A stretch of DNA of 41,213 nucleotides from Clostridia bacterium (GTDB lineage Bacteria; Bacillota; Clostridia; UMGS1810): assembly GCA_017621495.1 (NCBI GenBank), contig JAGATB010000006.1, positions 1 through 41,213 of the forward strand, read 5' to 3'. The translations under genes and the position numbers were made by a program. Under the pieces are notes generated by a model that searched no databases, was not told the DNA's origin, and saw only the letters and a list, made by a program, of their open reading frames with translations. Below, piece after piece: positions 37,601 through 41,213 of the stretch; within the stretch, counting starts at the first letter, position 1; every line of letters begins with the position of its first letter.

Positions 37601-37663
37601 ATAAACTACTACAACATAACCAATGTAAATGTATACAAAGAAAGCGATACTACTGAAGAATAA
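34637..37663 (+). CDS. Large secreted modular protein upstream of RHS protein
   Basis: A 1008-residue exported protein that I cannot name. ATG 34637 follows AGGAGG by 7 bases; an in-frame ATG at 34592 has no such site. A signal peptide runs to about residue 36 (cleavage after CAMA). Residues 65-130 and 140-340 look like beta-sandwich or carbohydrate-binding-like modules (SFETNEEIEF, EGRFALDVK). Residues 430-700 contain several short blocks with DG/NDG turns and tyrosine-rich strands, suggesting a TolB-like propeller. Two related modules follow at about 702-790 and 829-910 (TWYAYDGGRW / DWLYTYKDG, each followed by an SGMTKEEINAIPEE / AGLNASELRSIPES helix). There is no sortase motif. The RHS gene begins 21 bases after its stop, so they are co-transcribed. 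Confidence 0.8.
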   Translation: MTSCNNEGRTCKLLKSVMGITMSAAILATNLTCAMAQGNEYPYSSDFPNGIEDADISVFTESEIEYPLNMSFETNEEIEFVKANSQEKQISLSEDAYEGRFALDVKPSSNEKLLVKKTGDFTVGETMVSPAVYSLRTTSADGISVSVDDKQLTVSGVADVNKEVSIILFDENSSIAYVDQINSGAEGIFEFNFMVGDYGTYTMKLGNVGSSAIEQTIVVDDNTADDTITDTTIKVPATVDTKTNIVRLLIKPKYKAESISFYVTAVCGGKEKQLKILGDKDNDGVFKVPDDLALGKWQQITLDLLKLEEVPDSTVVKDFYISANEGSEWVIDSVESEYREINANEVDLEQFAKENVSYNADDGLSFSINSKSETVEYSANPIILTGDMELNKKINGIKVNNAYKKSNDNEAVYVDTNISQKISIDGMKNPIISNDGNKVFYNNTNDNEYIYCYDTQTEVSTKIMEVSKSVYQTTNNGDMIRISGAVYDLKTNTEILLSDARTYELSPHGDIYALVGSKNCEVYKYVDNTFKKVYSYYVSDSYSYTTITCNKYNDLFIIKKDGNTLVLMKNTAEGCVLIKEIELPSDDFKRTLNLIFKFSADGTQLFINDDTIGDKLYYSIYDISSGSIISSSDCDGMLRVLSDGRIIFDEYILDLISGEKEYHNYNLPSVYAYSQERNQIICVEGTTITTIDLNMNTEHNKYLLSFDGKKTWYAYDGGRWVVASVSAEPTLAEMKKSGMTKEEINAIPEEAYAKLYENGNEIYTLNFAIGMFGTTEYITPVVKSITVNTIANQPVDSIYSSKLFTFNKAEYNKVSGVFPVEDFPKVSECYYLLYLGNDWLYTYKDGAVKKLDTSVDKLMEDVNTSWIDIKQAGLNASELRSIPESVLTELFVNEKFANEKFGVIAVSKIKDDSTMDYGVEIKLSAETKYIAEDGYVLEISLNGAEKVVYTPADITKAQIDDFLAWLDERQNGGGNIFYRMQTENNQNFINYYNITNVNVYKESDTTEE

Positions 37664-37684
37664 CATCGAAAGGAATGATACGCA

Positions 37685-40600
37685 ATGAAGAAAATATTAA
37701 TACTTCTTTGTCTGTGTATAAGTGTGATTTGCATTCCGTCGGCATTGGCAGATACAGTAGTGTATCAGGATTTGATAGACGAGATAACAAACGAGCGTGC
37801 CGAGAGCATATATGACATAGAGCTGAATGCTCCCTTTGAAAAGAACAAGAGCGGTGTCCGGGAAGAAGTGGACGTGGAAACCGGTAATGTAAGCGTAAAA
37901 TATGACTTCTTCTCCTTCCCTGCTCACGGCGGTCAGAACTTTGACTTCGGTGCAGTATACAACGTGAACCTTGCCAAAGAGCTTGACGAAAGCATAAGCG
38001 AAGCCGGAGATGCAAATGAAGCTGTGGAAAAGACCGGCTACGAAAGCTCTCTGTATTCGTTGGGCATAGGCTGGAGAGTAGACCTGCCGGGAATAGAAAC
38101 TCAAAGCACACGAAACAAGACAAGAATATATGTACATCTGCCGGGCGGTGCTGTATACATAGCAGACAGCAGTGAGGAATGCGGACTTGATGATTATGAG
38201 CTTGATAATCTTAAGTTCAGTGCGGCAAATACCACACTGGCAGGAGTGACTTACTACTACACACTGACATACAAAGACGGTACCTGCTACTACTTCGGTT
38301 CAGACGGACTGTGCAAAGCAAAATCGGACAGATTTATGAACATCGTTACATATTCATGGGATGCATACGACGGAGAAAAGCAGAGACTAATTGCGGTCAA
38401 GGATAACTGCGGCAGAACCGTGCTCATAGAATACGGCGATAAAACGGTGACAATATCCTGCGGTGAAAGAAGATACATACTAAGCCGCACCGCTACAGGC
38501 AACGGAGGATATATAGTCAACTCCATAACAGACCCGGAAGGCAGAAAGACTGAGTTTAAGTATTACGAGGAAGAAGTGGAATATAACTTCTTCCCGGATG
38601 ACTTGGACGATGACACAAATGTAATAACAACACTGAGCAGAATAATATATCCTACCGGTCTTAGTACCTGCTATGAATACGAAACAAGTACCAAGTGGCT
38701 GTATGAAAAAGAAGACGGAACCATAGAGTACCTGAAACTGAAAAAGAGATATGACATTGAGGACAGCAAGCATACAAATCTACTGGAATACAGCTACAAC
38801 AAAGAGCCGGGAGGATATCCTACATATAAGTCAGACGATATTCCCGATGCATATGAGTACCACATAACCGAGACGGACTCCTTCGGCACCAGAACCACGT
38901 ATACATATAATGGCAAACATAATCCAATAAGGACAGTAAAAACATCGGAGGGGTACAAAAGTGAAGAAAGCTCCGTGGTATTCGACACGCAATACAATCT
39001 GCCGAAAACGATGGTAAACAAGCTGTATACAAAGGACGGCGCATACAGACAGATAACCACGGAAAGAAGTTATGATTCAAGAGGAAATCTGCTTTCTACA
39101 GACACTTACGAAGTCGAAAAAGGCAAATACCGTGTGGACTATGAATACAGCGGTAAATATGACATCTGTACATACGAATCATATATGCAAAATGATGATG
39201 TTAAAGTGGAGACGGTACGCACACTGAGCGAGGGTGCCAAAAGCATTGCAAGCGAGAGCATGCTGCGAAACGGAATGGTTGTGAAGCATGATGAATACGA
39301 ATACAACTATTTCGGTGATGTGACCCTCTCCAATGTGCAGACGGATACAAACACATACCTGACAACAGAATATGTGTACAGCGGTTATATGCCCTATCCA
39401 AGCGAGATAATACAGAAAGACATAGCAAATGCAGACGGTATATGCGAGGACATAATAACAAAGTACACATATGATATTTACGGCAATCCAACTGCTGTAA
39501 CCTTGCCCAACGGTGCACAAAAGCACTATGAATATGACAAGCTGGGCAGAGTGATTAGGGAAACACTTGAAGACGGCAACAGCAGAAGCAATGCATACAA
39601 TGACAGGGAAAATGTTCTTACTACAACAGATGCACGAGGAACAAGTCTGATTTACGATTACGATAGTACCGGTGCGCTTATATACGTTACCGACCCGGCA
39701 ACAGGCACCCTGCTCACCCAAAGGGAGTACGATGCCAAAAAGCGGCTTGTAAAAGAGCGTGATGCAAAGGGTGCTATTGCAATAGGCGAGTACGACAGCA
39801 AGGACAGATTAACACAATATTCCGTAAAAGACGCAGAGGGTAAGCTGTATTCACACATAGTTTTGACGTACGACGATGCACTGAACAGTGTGACAACGGT
39901 TGAAAGCGATGGAGCAAAGACAATAACAAATGTGTATACATATGATATGTTTAATCAGCTTACGGAGCAGACATTAATCACAGCTGACAGCCAATATACT
40001 GTGGCATATGAATATGACCGTGCGGGAAACAACATAAGCTACACCGATGAAAGCGGAAATATAACAAAGAGTGAATATAATATATTCGGCAATCCCACAA
40101 AGCTCATATCCCCCATGGGCAATACGGAGGAGTATACATATGACTTGCTTGGCAATGTGACACGGTATGTAAACGGCGAAGGTGATGTACAGGAATATGT
40201 GTATGATGCTTTGGGAAGGCAGATAATTTCAAAGAAATACTTTGAGGGTATGTGCTCAGAGTATAAGACATATTATGACGTCATGGGTAATGCGATAAAA
40301 ACAGTGGACGAAAACGGAAACGAAACGACCTATGAATACAACGAAAGAAATCTGCTCACCTCCTCCAAGGCATATGCAGAAACCGGGAATGGAATTAAAA
40401 CGGAGTATGCATATGATGCTGAGGGAAGCATAACCTTGACTGCATACGGAAGTATAAGCGACCCACTAAAGAGAAATACGACAAAAAATTACTATGACCA
40501 CTTAGGAAATTTAACAAAAAGGGTTGATAATTCCGGCAAAATAAGTTATTATGAATATGACGGTGCAGGACAATTAATAAAATTCACAGACCCCAAGAGT

Positions 40601-41213
40601 ACTGAAACGGTTTATGAGTATGACGTACTGGGCAGACAAACAAGAATATCCAACGGAATTAACCCCGACACCGTATATTCATATAACCTGTTCGGAGAGC
40701 TTGAAAGCATAACAGAGGGTGACAAGTATATAGCTTACACTTATGACGAACGGGGATATCTGACTAAATCCTCAACCGGAATCACTGAGGACACATATAT
40801 TTATGATGAACGTGGAAATGTGCTTGAACATACAACAACGGATAAGACTGCCGGAGAAATAAGAAGTACATACACCTACGATGCAGACAACCGCACAACA
40901 AGTGTAATAACTCCTATGGGTATACAAGCCCTCTCCTACGACAAGGCAAACAGGCTCATTAAGAGTGAAAACAGCCGGACAGGAAGTGTAAAGCAAATAG
41001 TATACGACCAAAGAGGACTGCCCGTAAGTGCTATTACAAGGCTTGGTGATACTACCCTATCCACTGAAAACAATGTGTATGACTTCATGGGTAACAAGGT
41101 TCGTTCAGAAGAAAACGGATATGTGCGTGAGTATAAGTATGACGGGCTTAACAGGCTGACAAGTGTGACCGAAGATACCAAAGAAACACTGTATGAGTTT
41201 GATGTGTACGGCA
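37685..41213 (+). CDS. Secreted RHS/YD-repeat protein, C-terminus beyond window
   Basis: The frame stays open from ATG 37685 to the window end (1176 codons, no stop). A GAAAGGA site lies 10 bases upstream. A signal peptide ends after residue 22 (IPSALA). Residues 40-200 form an RHS-type N-terminal region (YDFFSFPAHGGQNFDFG, SLGIGWRVDLPG), followed from about 230 by many YD repeats of the form YxYDxxGRxxxxxxxxG, for example YEYDKLGRVIRE near 615 and YTYDLLGNVTRY near 817. YD repeats build a hollow shell that encloses a C-terminal payload, often a toxin, in known RHS and Tc proteins. The payload end and any immunity gene would lie just past this window. Confidence 0.93.
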   Translation, partial: MKKILILLCLCISVICIPSALADTVVYQDLIDEITNERAESIYDIELNAPFEKNKSGVREEVDVETGNVSVKYDFFSFPAHGGQNFDFGAVYNVNLAKELDESISEAGDANEAVEKTGYESSLYSLGIGWRVDLPGIETQSTRNKTRIYVHLPGGAVYIADSSEECGLDDYELDNLKFSAANTTLAGVTYYYTLTYKDGTCYYFGSDGLCKAKSDRFMNIVTYSWDAYDGEKQRLIAVKDNCGRTVLIEYGDKTVTISCGERRYILSRTATGNGGYIVNSITDPEGRKTEFKYYEEEVEYNFFPDDLDDDTNVITTLSRIIYPTGLSTCYEYETSTKWLYEKEDGTIEYLKLKKRYDIEDSKHTNLLEYSYNKEPGGYPTYKSDDIPDAYEYHITETDSFGTRTTYTYNGKHNPIRTVKTSEGYKSEESSVVFDTQYNLPKTMVNKLYTKDGAYRQITTERSYDSRGNLLSTDTYEVEKGKYRVDYEYSGKYDICTYESYMQNDDVKVETVRTLSEGAKSIASESMLRNGMVVKHDEYEYNYFGDVTLSNVQTDTNTYLTTEYVYSGYMPYPSEIIQKDIANADGICEDIITKYTYDIYGNPTAVTLPNGAQKHYEYDKLGRVIRETLEDGNSRSNAYNDRENVLTTTDARGTSLIYDYDSTGALIYVTDPATGTLLTQREYDAKKRLVKERDAKGAIAIGEYDSKDRLTQYSVKDAEGKLYSHIVLTYDDALNSVTTVESDGAKTITNVYTYDMFNQLTEQTLITADSQYTVAYEYDRAGNNISYTDESGNITKSEYNIFGNPTKLISPMGNTEEYTYDLLGNVTRYVNGEGDVQEYVYDALGRQIISKKYFEGMCSEYKTYYDVMGNAIKTVDENGNETTYEYNERNLLTSSKAYAETGNGIKTEYAYDAEGSITLTAYGSISDPLKRNTTKNYYDHLGNLTKRVDNSGKISYYEYDGAGQLIKFTDPKSTETVYEYDVLGRQTRISNGINPDTVYSYNLFGELESITEGDKYIAYTYDERGYLTKSSTGITEDTYIYDERGNVLEHTTTDKTAGEIRSTYTYDADNRTTSVITPMGIQALSYDKANRLIKSENSRTGSVKQIVYDQRGLPVSAITRLGDTTLSTENNVYDFMGNKVRSEENGYVREYKYDGLNRLTSVTEDTKETLYEFDVYG

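Noticed and set aside
37650..41181. Many minus-strand open frames of 70-180 codons opposite the RHS gene, and 34546-35217 opposite the secreted protein
   Set aside because: They mirror the repetitive plus-strand coding sequence, have no ribosome binding sites or recognisable domains, and the plus frame has a clear product.

Overview
The window looks like a chromosomal segment of a low-GC anaerobic Firmicute (class Clostridia; I cannot place the genus). The grounds are AT-rich spacers, strong GGAGG-type ribosome binding sites, frequent TTG starts, an oxygen-sensitive two-subunit Fe-S serine dehydratase, formate-tetrahydrofolate ligase, a flavin reductase-rubredoxin fusion typical of anaerobes, and gene order close to the Bacillus/Clostridium core. 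No tRNA, rRNA, CRISPR array or riboswitch was recognised.

Layout. Positions 1-139 hold the start of an insertion sequence (IS3-like by its terminal repeat and first residues), reading leftward and cut by the window edge. All genes from 199 to about 34405 are on the minus strand. Reading in the direction of transcription they form these blocks: (1) hprA-like dehydrogenase (34405-33458) and ptsH (HPr), each with a TTGACT-17-TATTAT promoter; (2) uvrC and a flavin reductase-rubredoxin gene, closed by a hairpin near 30424-30465; (3) DUF5685 protein, cysteine-tailed J-domain protein and small membrane protein behind a TTGACA-17-TACAAT promoter; (4) tyrS with its own promoter and a very short leader; (5) a thrC-led operon: thrC, ispD, ispF, fhs, tsaE, tsaB, rpiB, upp, a COG2426 membrane protein, metK, a short glycosyltransferase-like membrane protein and a radical SAM protein; (6) a 16-gene operon from yicC: yicC, remA, gmk, rpoZ, coaBC, priA, def, fmt, rsmB, rlmN, prpC, prkC, rsgA, rpe, thiN and a DUF6062 gene, ending at a clear terminator (1866-1911); (7) sdaAB-sdaAA. 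Blocks 6 and 7 follow the Bacillus subtilis yloC-to-sdaAA order, but rpmB-yloU-yloV are missing and a DUF6062 gene stands in their place.

The last 6.6 kb is different. Two large secreted proteins lie on the plus strand, divergent from the dehydrogenase: a 1008-residue protein with probable propeller-like and repeated C-terminal modules, and directly downstream a secreted RHS/YD-repeat protein that runs off the window. Base composition across this pair is patchy, as expected for modular, recombining surface proteins.

Blocks 5-7 are mainly housekeeping: nucleotide and cofactor synthesis (gmk, upp, coaBC, thiN, ispDF, metK, fhs), translation and its start (fmt, def, rsmB, rlmN, rsgA, tsaB/tsaE), replication restart (priA), and the PrkC/PrpC cell-wall signalling pair. 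The parts most worth a second look are the DUF5685/J-domain/membrane operon, the RHS pair, and two hairpins that would bury the ribosome binding site of the next gene in read-through transcripts.
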